From Apteryx mantelli (Eukaryota; Chordata; Aves; Apterygiformes; Apterygidae), in assembly GCF_036417845.1 (NCBI RefSeq), contig NC_090001.1, positions 9,903,501 to 9,967,500 of the forward strand: a stretch of 64,000 bases of DNA, read 5' to 3'. A program made the translations under genes and the position numbers. Position 1 is the stretch's first letter; every line of letters begins with the position of its first letter. The notes under the pieces are model-generated. The model was not told where the DNA came from. It saw nothing but the letters and a program-made list of their open reading frames with translations, and made no database searches. Positions 10,833-23,539 of the stretch are shown piece by piece.

Positions 10833-13800
10833 CACCTCTCAGACAGTGACATCGCAGGACAGTCACTCTCAGCCCCTTCGTCATGCGCTGCTGGGAAATG
10901 GGCACGTCACAGGAGAGATGCCCCCCTCCTCTGCTGGAGCTCAGGCTGCTGAGGAGAGGAAGCATGCCCTGGACCCCGTGGCCTTGAGGGCAGAAGCTCT
11001 GCTGGGCACGAGAGGAGACACAGCGGGGCTTCCTTAGAGGAAGATGTCTGCATTGCAGGGACTGACCGGGAGTTTTCCAAATCCCCCTTCCCACAGCATT
11101 TATGCTTCTGCTTTCCTCTCTTTCTCTGATCATATCTCCACTGCCCAGAGCTTTTTCTCCTGAGAGCTGTTTCTCTGTCCCATCTCTTTTCCCTGTCAGC
11201 GCTCGCAGACCCCATCCCACCCTCTGCACACTCAGTTCTGCCCTGCAGAAACCTCCCAGCAGCAGGGCACTGTCCAGGGGCATCTCTGTGTCTGCAGGTG
11301 CTAGGGAGCAGGTCACACAAACGCCGCTGAGGCCAGAGAAGGTGATGGTGGTGCTTTCTGTAGGCAGAGCACTGGCTGAAAGGAGTTTATGAGGTGCCTC
11401 ACAGAACAACTCATTTCTCACTGTAATGGTCTGGGAGTATCAGTCTCTTGTCCAAAGCCCACAGCTCCTTACTCCTCCCCTTCCACCTCCTATGCACAAA
11501 CAGTAGGAAACTGAAAGCAGAGACTCAGGAAAAGTCCTTATCTTTAAGGGAAGCCCTGCCATGGCTGTCATCTTGAAAAGGCCCCTTGGAAATATCCTGA
11601 GGTTGAGTGAGATCTGAGAGCAGCCCTCACCCCCACAGCACCCTCTCAACAGGGGGATGAACCTGTCCTTCTTGGGGTCACTCCTTCCACCCTGAGCTTC
11701 TCCCTGCAGAGCCCTGGGGAGTCCCCTGGGCAGGCTGAGTGCTGACCCTTGCAGGTAGCAGAGTCACTGCCCTGGGCACACAGCACCCTGCGGCAAAGGG
11801 AACCTGCTCTGAATTACAGCCTGTGCACACCTGGGTACACTCCCTGGCTTCACACCCCAGCACCGTCCCTGGGAGAAGGTAGCTGTGATGTCCTGTCCTT
11901 GTGACGGTGTGGCTGGGAATCCCTGCTCTAAAGCACCACCTGCTCCAAACAGGACAAGCTGGCAGAGCTGCCCTGACAGACCCTACCAGCTGTGCAAGGC
12001 GGCAGCTTTCAAAGAACCCACCGACAACCACAGCAGCAATGTTGCCCTGCAGCCAGAGACTTACTGTGTTATGGGCTATGAAGATTTCTCCCTGCAGTGA
12101 GCTCTCTGGCATCCTCTGATTCTCGACTCTCTTCAACTTCTGAGTCGTTCATCTCATTCTGGCCCCTGCAGGCGGTGCCCTGAGTCCCGCTTCTCCATTA
12201 AGAGGAGCCGCACTTGCACAGAGCTGTCTCTCCGCAGCACCTGCCAGGTTGCCATGGGCTCTGGCAACCCCAGGAGTCAAGCCCAGCTCAGGAGCAGAGG
12301 CCCAGCTGAAGACTTTGTGACTTTGTCTGTCCGCTGTGCACCCTCGAGATGTTCTCGGGACTCCAGGGCTGACAGCTCCTGAAAGGCAGCAAGGCCGCCC
12401 CTGGGAATTATCCACTGAAGTAGATTAAAATAATCACCAATGGTCCCTCTCTAGCAGTGGAGAGACTGAGTCTAGCATTGTAGTTGCTCTCATCAGAGCA
12501 TGGCTATCTAAGAGGGGTGGAAACATCCCACTCTAGAAAGCCCTGCTCCCATCTCCTAAGAGCACAGGGACAAGAAGGGCATTCACTTGCTCGTGCTTCA
12601 GGGACTGATTGAGAGGAATTAATCAACACATCTAATGCCCATTGAGAAGCCCCTGGGATGGAGTGGGATACACTTCCCTCCCATGCTCTCCACAAACTCA
12701 CAGGAGGTGGGATTCCCCTTGCCCAAGTTTTAGCATGCACAAAATGCCTGTCTGCGTGGCAGCTCCTTCTTTAAGCTCCCACTGTAATCAATGGAGATGG
12801 AGGGAGAGAGTCAGCTGTACACGCGCACACCCCTTTGGGCATTTGAAGGGCCAGAGGTGGTCCAAGACATGGCCCAGTTTCTCCTTGCTCTCATGCAACA
12901 ATTAGGAGACCCATATCCTTCCAGAGCATTAGCTGAGGGCCAGCTGGAGAATCTCCTTGGCCATCTGAAATGACACTAGCTGCCGACTACTGCAAGAGCT
13001 CCGCTCATTAAGAAGCCGAGACATATGCAGATCCTGACATTGCAAACAGCTCATGTAATTCAGTGCACACACTTGATTTAAGGCCATGACAATAGGCTGG
13101 CAGGGCCATGTCAGATGCATGGGGTGTCCAGCACAAGCACCATTTTTCTAGCAGGTACAGCACAGGACCTACAGGAAAAGCATGTCCTTCCAGAGTGGTT
13201 GCTGGGCAAACACTCCAGGGCACCTCGCATTTCCTGCCTGTTCCCAAACAACGGATTCCCACCACTGCCTTTAGGCAAACTCCATCCCGTCTACATCCGA
13301 GCATGCTGCAAAGATGGAAGGCACATCACACCAGGGTCTCCACACATATGCCTACATTCTCAAACCCTGCTAACTCTCCTCTCCCTAAACCTTTTCTCCT
13401 GATGATATGAACAGGGACTGTGTTAATGATGCAGCCACAGTGTGCCCGGATTGCAGGCTGTTCAGGCCCGGGGACTTTCTCAGTGGCACCTTGTCTTTTC
13501 TGGAGATCTGGTTACCTCCGTCACAGGCCCCAAGGTGCTGCAGAGTCAGCTCAGGAACCAAGCACCTCTCCTGCCACGGCTGCATGGCCCAGCTCTGTTT
13601 CTCTCAGGCCTTGTATACTGCAGGGTTTGCTCTCTCAGTGGGCACCTCACATCATCACTGCATTTGCTGTCTACACCAGCATGTCTCTGCTCTGAACTTA
13701 GGCCTTTGTATACACAGTGTCCTTGGCTCTTGGGAACAGGTTTCACCGTGACAAGGCTGCACTCAGCCTTGGTGCCACAGCTGAGGGTCTGCAGCCCAAA

Positions 13801-13884
13801 TATACACAGAAGCCCAAAGCCTGGGCCACGAGGAAGAGGAAATGGAGATGCACAAGCTGTTGCAGAACTGCAAAAGCTTTAAGC
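10833..13884. repeat. 'A' block, copy A of OR unit 1
   Basis: Present in four copies: here, 23540-25060 (inverted), 28300-30640 (direct) and 50930-53200 (inverted), plus a small piece at 17850-18060. Landmarks are 11640-11780, 12200-12410 and the strongly conserved 12900-13260 stretch (29700-30080, 23560-23720, 51480-51800). ORFs of 80-150 codons occur in many frames, none shared across copies. I see no exon I can defend. Confidence 0.85.
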
Positions 13885-15316
13885 AGCCCGAGGAAGCCTG
13901 TGGATCACAGACCCCAGTTCTTATGGGGGGACTTTAATCTCCCTGACATTCAGTGGGAGGGCAATGCAGCAGGCTGCAAAGAGCCCAGGAGGATTCTGGA
14001 GGGTGTGGAGGACAACTTCTTAGCACCGCTAAGCCTGCTAGGTCAACAAGGGTGACACTTTCCTGGGCCTGGAACCTGCCAACAAGGAAGAACTCATGAG
14101 GGCTGTGGTAATCAGGGTCAGCCTTGCCTACAGTGGCCATGAGATGGTGGAGTTCCAGATCCTGAGGGGTGTGAGGAGGAAGAGGAGGAAGAGGAGCAGA
14201 GTCCAGACTCTGGACGTCAGAGAAGCAGACTTGGGCCCACTGGTAGAGGGATCCCATGGCAGGCAGCTCTGAAGGGCAGAGGAGCTCAAGACAGTTGGCA
14301 GGTCTTTAAGGACAGCATCCTCCAAGCTCAAGAACGGCCCATACTGATACCCAGGAGAACAAGTGGCCATCTCAGGAGACAGGGTGGCTGAACAGGCAAC
14401 TCGCAACTGAACAACAGTACAAAAAGGCAGCACACGGGAACAGAAAGCAGGGAGAGGCTGCAAAGGAGGAATTCAAAAATGTTGTCCAGTGAAGTAGGGA
14501 AGCAGTTAGGAAAGCCAAAGCTTCTTTAGGACTGATGCTTGCAGGGATTTCTAGGGCACAGAGATGATCTGCTGTTGCTTCAGTAACAGGAAAAGCATAA
14601 GCAAGGAAGATGTGGGCCCATGGCTGACTGGGGCAGGGAATCTGGTAACAGCAGAGGTAGATAGGTCTGGGCAACTCAATCCCTTGGCTTCAGCCCCCAC
14701 CAACAAGGTCTCCCAGGCCACTGTGCCTAGAGTCAGGATGCCTGAGGAGAAAAACAACCAGCAGTGCCTGAGGCTTGAGTCAAGAATTATTTGTAACTCT
14801 ATGGGATTGGATGGGCTGCAGCTGAGGATGCTGAGAGAGCTGGTTGCTATCTAGCAAGGCCACTCTCTGGCATCTTTGAAAGCTGTGGAGACTCAGGGAA
14901 GTCCCAATGCCTGGAGAAGGCCAAATGTTGCATCCCTCTTCCAAAAAGGCCACAGGACAACCTCCTTTGATGAGGAGAGTGTCATGGAGCAAGCCCATTC
15001 TGATCACATTTCTGGGTAAATGAAGGAGAAGGAGGTGTCTGGGAACAGTCAGCATAGATTTACTGAGGGGGAATCATGCCTCACCAATGTGATGGCTTTC
15101 TGTGTTAAAAGAACTGTATTTATGGCCAAACAGAGAACAGTGAATGTCAGTCACCTAGACTTTCGGAAGGCTTTTGACACTTTCTCCTGCAGTATGCTTA
15201 CACACAAACTAGGCCTTTATGGTCTGAATGGTGAGACAACCAAATGTACAAAGAACTGTTTGGATGATGGGGCTCAGAGGGTAGTGGTGAATGGGTAGTG
15301 TTGTTCCTGGAGATTT
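13885..15316 (+). mobile_element. Old CR1 LINE fragment at the end of unit 1
   Basis: Plus-strand translation starts in the endonuclease C-terminus (WGDFNLPDIQWEGN at about 13924-13965), then runs through the linker and polymerase up to a LDFRKAFDT-like motif near 15155-15185, with several stops and frameshifts. The same old element is seen at the matching edge of unit 4 (49085-50930, minus) and as a stub at 30640-30701 in unit 3. It was therefore present before the units multiplied. It is cut at 15316 by the younger CR1 that follows. Confidence 0.85.
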
Positions 15317-17730
15317 GAATCACAGAATCACAGAATGGTTGAGGTTGGAAGGGACCTCTGCATATCATCTAGTTCAACCACCCTGCTCAAGCAGGGTCAC
15401 CTAGAACACATTGTACAGGATCACGTCCAGGCGGGTTTTGAATATCTCCAAAGAAGGAGACTCCACAGCCTCTCTGGGCAACCTGTTCCAGTGCTCTGTC
15501 ACCCTCACAGGAAAGAAGTTTTTCATATTCAGCTGGAACTGCCTGTGTTTCAGTTTGTGCCCATTGCCTCACGTCCTGTCACTGGGCACCACTGAAAAGT
15601 CTGGCCCCTCTTGACACCCTCCCTTCAGATATTTGCATACACTGATAAGATCCCCTCTCAGCCTTCTCTTCTCCAGGCTAAACAGGCCCACCTCTCTCAG
15701 TCTTTCCTCATAAGAGAGATGCTCCAGTCCCTTCATCATCTTAGGAGCCCTTCGTTGGACTTGCTCCAGTAGTGCTACATCCCTCTTGTACTGGGGAGCC
15801 CAGAAGTGGACACAGTACTCCAGATGTGGCCTCAGCAGGGCTGAGGAGAGGGGGAGGATCCCCTCCCTTGACCTGCTGGCAACACTCTTTCTCATGCACC
15901 CCAGGATACCCTTGGCCTTCTTGGCCGCAAGGGCACATTGCTGCCTCATGCTTAACTTGGTGTCCACCAGCACTCCCAGGTCCTTCTCCGCAGAGCTACT
16001 TTCCAGTAGGTCAACCCCCAGCTTGTACTGGGGCATGGGGTTATTCCTCCCCAGGTGCAGGACCCTGCACTTCCCTTTGTTGAACTTCATGAGGTTCCTC
16101 TCCGCCCACCTCTCCAGCCTGTCCAAGTCTCTCTGAATGGCAGCACAGCCCTCCGGTGTATCGGCCACTCCTCCCAGTTTTGTATCGTCAGCAAACTTGC
16201 TGAGGGTGCACTCTATCCCTTCATCCAGGTCATTGATGAAGAAGTTGACCGAGTTTGGACCCAGTACTGACCCCTGGGGAAAACCGCTAGCTACAGGCCT
16301 CCAACTAGACGCTGTGCTGCTGATCAAAACCCTCGGATCTCTGCCATTCAGCCAGTTCTCAATCCACCTCACTGTCCACTCATCTGGCCCACACTTCCTG
16401 AGCTTCCCTATGAGGATGTTATGGGAGACAGTGTCCAAAGCCTTGCTGAAGTCAAGGGAGACAACATCCACTGCTCTCCCCTCATCTACCCAGACAGTCA
16501 TTCCATCAGAGAAGGCTCTCACATTGGTTCAGCATGACTTCCCCTTGGTGAAGCCATGCTAACTACTCCTGATCACCTTCTTTTCCTCCACATGCTTGGA
16601 GATGGCCTCCAGCATGAGCTGCTCCATCACCTTTCCAGGGATGCAGGTGAGGCTGACTGGCCTGTAGTTGCCTGGGTCCTCCTTCTTGCCCTTTTGGAAG
16701 ACTGGGGTGACACTGGCTCTCTTCCAGGCCTCAGGCACCTCTCCTGTTCTCCAGGACCTTTCAAAGAGGATGCAGAGTGGCCTAGCAATAACATCCGACA
16801 GCTCCCTCAGCACTCGTGGGTGCATCCTATCGGGGCCCATGGATCTGTGGGTATCAGGTTTGCTTAAATGATGTCTAACCCGATCCTCCTCCACCAAGGG
16901 AAAGTCTTCCTTTCTCCAGACTTGCTCTCTTGCCTCCAGGGTCTGGGGTTCCTGAGGGCTGGCCTGAGCAGTAAAGACTGAAGCAAAGAAGGCTTTCAGT
17001 AACTCTGCCTTCTCTGCATCCTTTGTCACCAGGGCACCCACCCCGTTCAGCAGCGGACCCACATTTTCCCTAGTCTTCCTTTTGCTACTGATGTCTTTGA
17101 AGAAGCCCTTCTTGGTGTCCTTGACATCTCTTGCCAGAGTTAATTCCAGATGGGCCTTAGCCTTCCTCCTCACATCCCTGCATACTCTGACAACGATTCT
17201 ATATTCCTCCCAAGTGGCCTGTCCCCCTTTCCACATTCGGTATACTTCCTTCTTCTGATTGAGTCTTGCCAGGAGCTCCTTGCTCATCCATTCAGGTCTC
17301 CTGCCCCCTTTGTTTGACTTCATACTCATAGGGATGCACCGATCTTGAGCTTGGAGGAAGTGATGCTTGAATATTAACCAGCTCTCTTGGACCCCCCTTC
17401 CTTCTAGGGCCCTAACCCATGGGATTCCTCCAAGTAGGTCCCTGAAGAGGCCAAAGTTTGCTCTCCTGAAGTCCAGGGTTGTGATGCTACTTGTTGCCCT
17501 GTTTCCTCCTCGCAAGATCCTGAACTCCACCATCTCCTGGTCACTGCAGCCAAGGCTGCCCCCAACCTTCACATCTTCCACCAGGCCTTCTTTGTTTGTT
17601 AGTACAAGGTCCAGCAGCATACCTGTCCTCATTGGCTCCTCCACCACCTGTGTCAAAAAGTTGTCATCAATGCTCTGCAGGAACCTCCTGGACTGTTTGT
17701 GCCTAGCTGTGTTGTCTCTCCAGCAGATAA
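15317..17730 (-). mobile_element. Young CR1 LINE, 2.4 kb (copy b)
   Basis: The longest young CR1 here. Its 3' end (TGAATCACAGAATCACAG, reverse-complement sense) is at 15317 and its 5' truncation is at about 17729, inside the endonuclease region ([11 protein letters not shown] follows soon after). It sits directly against an old CR1, so it is a nested insertion. A poly-A-rich tract (17730-17748) lies at the 5' junction. Its ORF2 is described separately. Confidence 0.95.
15569..17656 (-). pseudogene. CR1 ORF2 fragment: end of endonuclease plus reverse transcriptase, with in-frame stops
   Basis: One frame carries the protein almost throughout. It runs from the end of the endonuclease ([13 protein letters not shown]) through the linker with [18 protein letters not shown] to the polymerase. 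The polymerase shows [20 protein letters not shown] and the catalytic FADD box at 16184-16195, then the CR1 C-terminal domain. The frame is closed by a TAG and a TGA between 16523 and 16561 and by a TGA at 15569. The cysteine-rich tail is therefore not reached. This is a retrotransposon remnant, not a host gene. It was probably non-autonomous on arrival because the N-terminal part is missing. Confidence 0.9.
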
Positions 17731-17849
17731 AGAAAAAAAAAAAACGAAATGGAGCCTCAAAAAATTCCTCGACACTCGTGCCTGTTCCTCTCCATGGAAA
17801 TCTTTAGCAAAAGGTGAAAGATTTATACAATTTGAAGAGAAACCAGAGT
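17731..17849. other. Short spacer, nothing recognised
   Basis: Begins with an A-rich run and shows no match I could find inside the window. Confidence 0.4.
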
Positions 17850-18927
17850 ATTCAGAATAGTGTGCCTGCACCCTGGGGTGCTGTGTTCCCCGGGCAGTGA
17901 CTCTGCCACCTGCAAGGGTTAGCACTCAGCCTGCCCACGGAGCTCCGCACAGCACTGCAGGACAAAGGTCTGGGTGGAAGGAGGCACCCCTGGCAAGGCA
18001 GGTTCATTCTTCTGTTTAGATGGTGCTGCATGCGTCAGGGCTGCTCTCAGCTCCAGTTCACCCCCAGGATCTTTCTAGAGGACCTTTTCTAGAGGACAGT
18101 CAGGGCAGGGACAGGGGTTAAGTCTTGTGCTCTCGTGCTCTCTGCGCTGAAGGAGGGGGGTTCAGCTGCAGTTACAGCATTGACCCTGTGGGTCCTGAGT
18201 GGAGTTGTCTTCATGGCAATGACATGTTCAAGTCCCCTCCCAACCTTCTAGGCAATGCATTTCATCCGGTGGGGGAATGATCTGACTCCCTTAAGGAGAA
18301 GCCCCATCTTTAGCACTCTTGACTGTCTCTCTGGGGTCTCTGTCCTGCCAGGCTGCAAGCCACCCTCCAGAAGACCACAGCTCTCCCATAACATATCTGT
18401 GATAGCTGAGAGTCCTTGCGCTGGTCATGTGAGTCAGAAACATCATCAAACGCTCTGAAGAGCTCTCTGTAGCACTCTCTCCATATGCAGGCTGAGAGAG
18501 AAGAATTTGGAAATCTTCACTTTGAAACTGAACCCCTCCACTCTCAGTTCCATCCCGTTTCTTTCTTAGAGTAATTTGTGAGTGTGATTGTCCTTTAGCT
18601 GGGAGAGGCGCAAACACAGGGCAGTGGGGAGCAAGGTTCATGGACAGAGCAGATCCCCTGACTCTGTACAAAGTCACCGTGAGCCCTTTTTCCTGTTGGG
18701 ATGCACAAGTGCTCATGCTGAGAGCAACTGAAATGTCAAAGGGTTCTACGCCATCAAAGAATGCTCCCAGGGTGTGATGGAGACATCTGAAAACTAAAGA
18801 AATATAGAAACAGATCCCTCCACTGCAGCCCATTTTCTGGAGAAAATCAGTGTTTAAATGTTCACAGCCTTTCCACAAAACAGGTGGATGTAACTGATTC
18901 AGCTGGTACTAGTTCAGAAGAAATAAC
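17850..18927. repeat. OR segmental unit 2, inverted 'A' fragment plus OR 5' flank
   Basis: 17850-18060 pairs in reverse complement with about 11570-11790, then 18120-18895 pairs with 9061-9840. The interval equivalent to 9.85-11.57 kb is absent. Homology to the OR 5' flank ends at about 18895. The OR exon and about 650 bp upstream of it are missing, and R1 sequence resumes at about 18928. Confidence 0.8.
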
Positions 18928-20760
18928 CTGCCCATCTCTCTTCACAGTTGATTTCTAATTTCTCTCAAACTCCTGTGCTTTGGGCATTCTTCCTGTGATA
19001 AAATGTTTGAATTCATCCCACTTCTCCAGAGGCATGAACCCAGTCTGTCTGACTGAGATGCTTGCTGTAAATGTGCCTGTCACTGTGTGAGACCTGGCTT
19101 TGCTCTAATAAAAGGGGATTTCCTCAGGGCAGTGCTTGAAGTCTCCTTCCAAAGCTGAAGTCTAAAATGTGCTCAAAGACTTTCACTCTGAAAGACCCTG
19201 TTGCTTTTCTGGAGCTCTCCATGGGCTCAAGGCGATGAGCTCATAGGTGATGTGTTAGGGAATAAGGGCTGGATTCAGCTCTCACTTGTGGGTGCCCAGT
19301 GCTCCTGGAGATGGTAAATGGTCAAGCGGTATCTCCCATATGTCAGGGCTGGACACCAATGCCTGTCCTTCTCAAAGGGGGTATGGAGCCCCCAGGAGAG
19401 CACAGGGCATTTCCAAGGACACCATGTGCTTGGGAGTGGGCAGCATATGGAGCTTCACAAAATGAAGTGGAGTCACCCAAAGGTAAAGGGCAAAACCAAT
19501 GAATGCAGGCTAGTGAGAGCTCTGCAATCCCATGAGAGGCAGTGTCGACCCTGTGGGCACAGAGGAGAGAGCCTGGAGAGTTTTTCATGTCACCTTCAAT
19601 GAAAAACCATGGCCTGGATCTAGCCTGAGCCATTTGAAATGCCCTGTGATTGCTCAGAGAATCGTCCATGGCCACAGACCCCTTGGTAGGGGTTGTCAGG
19701 TGCAATGATGACTGTCTGGCTGGGTCTGCTTCCCATCCTGGCCACCACGGCCAGTGTGAAGTCACCCCGTGGCCCTGTTGCCTACAGCCACTCGCTCTGC
19801 AGAGCAGCACCGCCAGCTCGGGACCCCGTGGGGAGCACAGGGGAGGGTCCAGGAATGGCCGAGCAGGCCAGCACCGATGCACCCACCTGCGGAAAGTCTC
19901 TCCAGGGAGCAGGGACGTCCCTGGAAAAGAGGAAAGGAGCAACTGTGTGCTGGCAAGGAGGAGTAAATGAGAAAGAGAAATCTGTTTCTATGTAGGTCAA
20001 CTAAGGGCAGGCTGCTGTGTCCCTGGGGCGGCAGAAGCTGCCTGAAAAGCCCCCAGGGCAGGGATTCTTGTGCTGTCCTGGAGAGAGGGGCTGGCCTGGG
20101 GGGCAGCAGGCAGCCTGGGTGTAGGGACTCTCCTGGACACCAGAACAAGGGACACAGAGTGCCACTATCCTCTGTGTCCTTGTGCCAGTGGGGTCTGTTC
20201 CAGCTTGGAGGCTGATGGGACAGCTGACACACACACCCCTGCCACCCTGGAGCTGCTGTGCCTGCACAGGGGGCTGGGGCTGTGGTGCGAGTGCCCAGAC
20301 CTCTGCAGCCCCCTGAAGTGGGCACTGCTGCAGGGCCACTGCCAGCCTGGGCTGCTCTGCTGGGTGGGCTGGGGAGAGGGCAGGGGAGGTGGGGAGAGCC
20401 AGGGAGGGGCTGGGCTGGGCTGGAAAGGGCCTGGGAGAGGGAGACGCCAATGTTAGCTCATCTGTGTGAACAGGCAGGGTGAGGACACACACTGGTGGTT
20501 TTGTGGTGCAGAGCCAGGTCTCGTGGAGGGGAACCAAGACATGCCAGGCACACAAGAGAGGAGGCCAGTCTGTATCCTTGGTTACATGGACCAACCGCAG
20601 AGGTGCCCCTGGGCATTCGTCACAGATCACCCTCTTACGTCGGCCATTTTCGGCCCTGGCTGGGCACCCCAGGTTTCTGCGTTTTGCTGCATGGTCAGCT
20701 CCGTCCTGCTGGGCTCAGTGCCTGTATGGAGGGGAAGGGCCAGCCCTGCCCAGCCTCTCT
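18928..20760. repeat. R1 block, copy b (inverted, OR exon missing beside it)
   Basis: Starts at the position equivalent to the OR stop codon (7470) and runs to the equivalent of about 5690, then slightly further in common with 58430-58680. It contains the 710-bp tract identical to 5868-6578. The longest ORFs (for example 20001-20630, minus) mirror those in copy a only because of the sequence identity. Confidence 0.85.
19832..20540. repeat. Partner of the identical inverted tract at 5868-6578
   Basis: Reverse complement of 5868-6578 with no mismatch found by eye, apart from the indel that defines its low-coordinate edge. Confidence 0.85.
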
Positions 20761-21514
20761 CCCAGCCCAGACTCCGAGAGATGATTCTGTGCTAACTCCA
20801 ACGTGGGACACAGCCGGTGCTGGGCAGGGGCCAGGTGCTGGGGGAGAGTGCCAAAGCAGGAGGACTGTGGGGAGACGGGTCACCAAGGGCTGTTGTAGGG
20901 ACAATGCCAGGGGGTTGTTTCCCCATCCCTGAACACACTCTGCCCTATGTGGTGCCTGCACAACAGGGCTGTGGGGTCATGTGCAGGCACAGGTACAGGG
21001 CACAAATGGAAGCCATGATGCTCCTCACTACTCCACTTCAAACGAGAAACTCCCAGGAGAGCTCTCCCAGCACTGCCCTATGAGTTCTTGTCCCTGCTCC
21101 AGCCATGCCAGAGCAGAAGCCAAGGACCAAGAGGTCCCTCAGGCAAAGCTGTGCCAGCCTCCTGGAGCTGGCCCTGAGCATCAGGAGAAGCAGAGCACCC
21201 TCCTCATGTGTCCCTGACCTGCTGGGAGGGTGGCATGGGCACCATGCCATGGAAATGGCCTGTTTCTTCCTGGGGTAAGTGCAGGACTTTTGCATGTGAG
21301 GTGAATGCAACAGCTGCAGAAACTCTGGCCACAACCCTTCGCTGCAGCCCCCACTGTCCCCTGCCCCTGCCCTGCCAACCTGCTGCCACCCCCGTGCTGC
21401 CCCATCTCCCATCCCCTCTCCCCACAGCACAGGGACTGGCAGTGCAGCAGGACCTCGCACAGCCTCGCAGCCGCTGCCCAGCCTCTCGCTCTCCACACTC
21501 CCCCCACCAAATAT
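20761..21514. repeat. GC-rich segment, part paired inverted with 57170-57660
   Basis: 21080-21500 aligns in reverse complement with 57170-57620. Anchors are the 'gccatgccagagcagaag' block at 21103 and the GC-rich run near 21350-21470. 20761-21080 has no clear partner. No gene recognised. Confidence 0.65.
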
Positions 21515-21710
21515 GACATCCATCTTCAAGAAGGACAAGGAAGAGGATCTGGGGAATGACCTGGGAGTTGTGGTGGGCATCAAGTTGACAAGAAGTCAGC
21601 AGGGTGCTCTTGTAGCAAAGACGGCCACCATTATTCTGGGTTGTATTAGCAAGAGTGCAGGCAGCAGGGCGAGTGCAGTGGGACACACGAAATACCCTGA
21701 CAGCCTCAAC
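21515..21710 (+). mobile_element. Short old CR1 LINE piece
   Basis: Plus-strand translation reads DLGVVVGIKLTRSQQGALVA, then ILGCISKSA, the CR1 segment equivalent to [20 protein letters not shown] in the young copies. It is the inverted-copy counterpart of the CR1 at 4936-5690. Confidence 0.8.
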
Positions 21711-22990
21711 CCAAGAGAAGCAAAATAAAGAAAGGGCAGAACTGGCACACTACCCATGTTGGAGAGAGCGGTATGGTCAACGGAGTGCCCAGGTACTGCA
21801 AACATTTTGAAACAAACAAAAAAAGAAAAGAAAAGGCGTTTCTGCCAGTTGCCAAGTGGCTGGAGCCAGATGAGCCCAGACTTGCTCATGGGGGAGAGCT
21901 CCAGGGGGACTTCTGATTTACTCTACCTCTAATAGCACGGCCAAAAATATGATTATTTAGTGATAGAACACGTTTTTGCTAGTCTAACTTTCTGATTAAA
22001 GCATTAGGACTCATGCTCAAGCACACCAGTGCAGGGTGCATTGGCTTTTCATTGGCTTCAGTGGCTGCAGGATGCAGCCTGAGTTTGGTCTGAAAGAGAA
22101 AAGATTAGGACTGAATGTCCTGAGGGTGATTAGAAACTGATGCTTTCTCTGCTCTTCAGTGATACTTCCTCTGGTCACACCTCAGTCTACACTGAACTGT
22201 ATTTTTCCCCTTGCGTAATAGGTCAGGACTGTGGCGAAAGAGCTGAGTCCAGGGAAATGCCACAATGATAATCTGGGCAGCCTGGGGAGCCCACTGAGAA
22301 GTAAACGTGTGTGTGAGACCTCACAGCGAAGGCCTGGAAAAGCCAAGTGACAGTGACCCTCCCGAGGTGCCAAGGATCCCAACCCCTGAGCCATGGGGCT
22401 GGATATGGCCTCCTCTGCTCATGCCATAGGTTCGTGACACACCACACAGAGTAAGATAAATTTCTGTGGGAGAGGTTGAGGAAGAAATTAAAAATGAATC
22501 AAAAGAAGGGGAATTCAGGCCTGGAGTCCCACCAGTAAACATCTCCAAATACAGGAGGATTTACCCCCTCTCTGGCAAGGCCATTTCTTCCATGACCAGC
22601 AGTATCTGGGGGAAGGAAGGTTTTTTCCTGACACCCCTTGTGGGATGGAGGGCAGCAGGATTTGAGAGACCCCTTCCAGCCAAGGGGGAGTTGCTGGGCA
22701 CTCAGGCAAAGATTTCAGCCTGGGACCTTAAAGTCCTGAGTGGCGGAAGACTATGAGATGCCTCCAGTGTGTGCCTCACAACAGACCTGAGTCACATTGC
22801 AGCCACCATTGAAACACCCTCAGAAGCAGATCCCGTAACATGTGGCCTGAACAAGATCTGGCTCGCAAAGTCAAGGTGTTGACACATGCCTGGGGCCAGG
22901 GCACTGCTACCTCCTAGGCCCTCTCCCAGCTCCTGAGAAGCCACTGCAGAAGCAACCCAGTCCCAGAGAGCAACCTTCCCCACTTTCCTG
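21640..22990. repeat. OR unit 2, distal block (inverted partner of 3270-4935)
   Basis: See 3270-4935 for the anchor pairs. The low-coordinate end overlaps the last bases of the CR1 piece. No coding exon recognised. Confidence 0.8.
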
Positions 22991-23019
22991 GGAGCCAATG
23001 ACAGCATCACTTCTGTGTG

Positions 23020-23535
23020 AGAACATGACCAGGAGCAGGGACATGGCTGGGATTTGTGCTTGTCAGGTCACTTCTACCTGAGTACCTGATAGGCCAGCAG
23101 CAGGCATATGAGTGGGGTAGGTGCTTTTGAGATCCCTTCTGCCTGAGTACTGATAGGCCAGCAGCAGACACATGGCTTCGATTCTGGTTGTGAGCTGACA
23201 GGCCAACAGGAGGCTCTTGGTTCATGTAGGTCCTTGTAATGTCACCCCAGTCTCTGGTGGTGATAGGCCAGAAACAGGCACATGGCTGGTATGTTCATTG
23301 TGAGGTCACTGCTGCCTGAGTACCTGATAGGCCAAAAGTGGGGACATGGCTCTGATGCTGATTGTGAGGTCACTTCCTTCTCTATAAATTATGTGTCATC
23401 AGCAGGCTCTCGGTAGCTGTAGTTTCAGGTAAAGTCACCTCTGTCTCTGCTGCTGATAGGCCAGAATCGCGTTTACGGCTTCAGTGTAGATTGTGAGGTC
23501 ACTTCTGCCTGAGTCCCAGATAGGCCAGCAGCAGT
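23020..23535. repeat. 62-65 bp minisatellite, about eight units
   Basis: The phrase GATAGGCCAG recurs at about 23089, 23151, 23261, 23326, 23456 and 23520, with a variant at 23196. Spacing is near 62-65 bp, or twice that where a unit has lost the phrase. Each unit also carries GTGAGGTCACTTC or a close variant. About three units of the same repeat in reverse orientation lie at 2990-3262. Confidence 0.85.
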
Positions 23536-23539
23536 TTCT

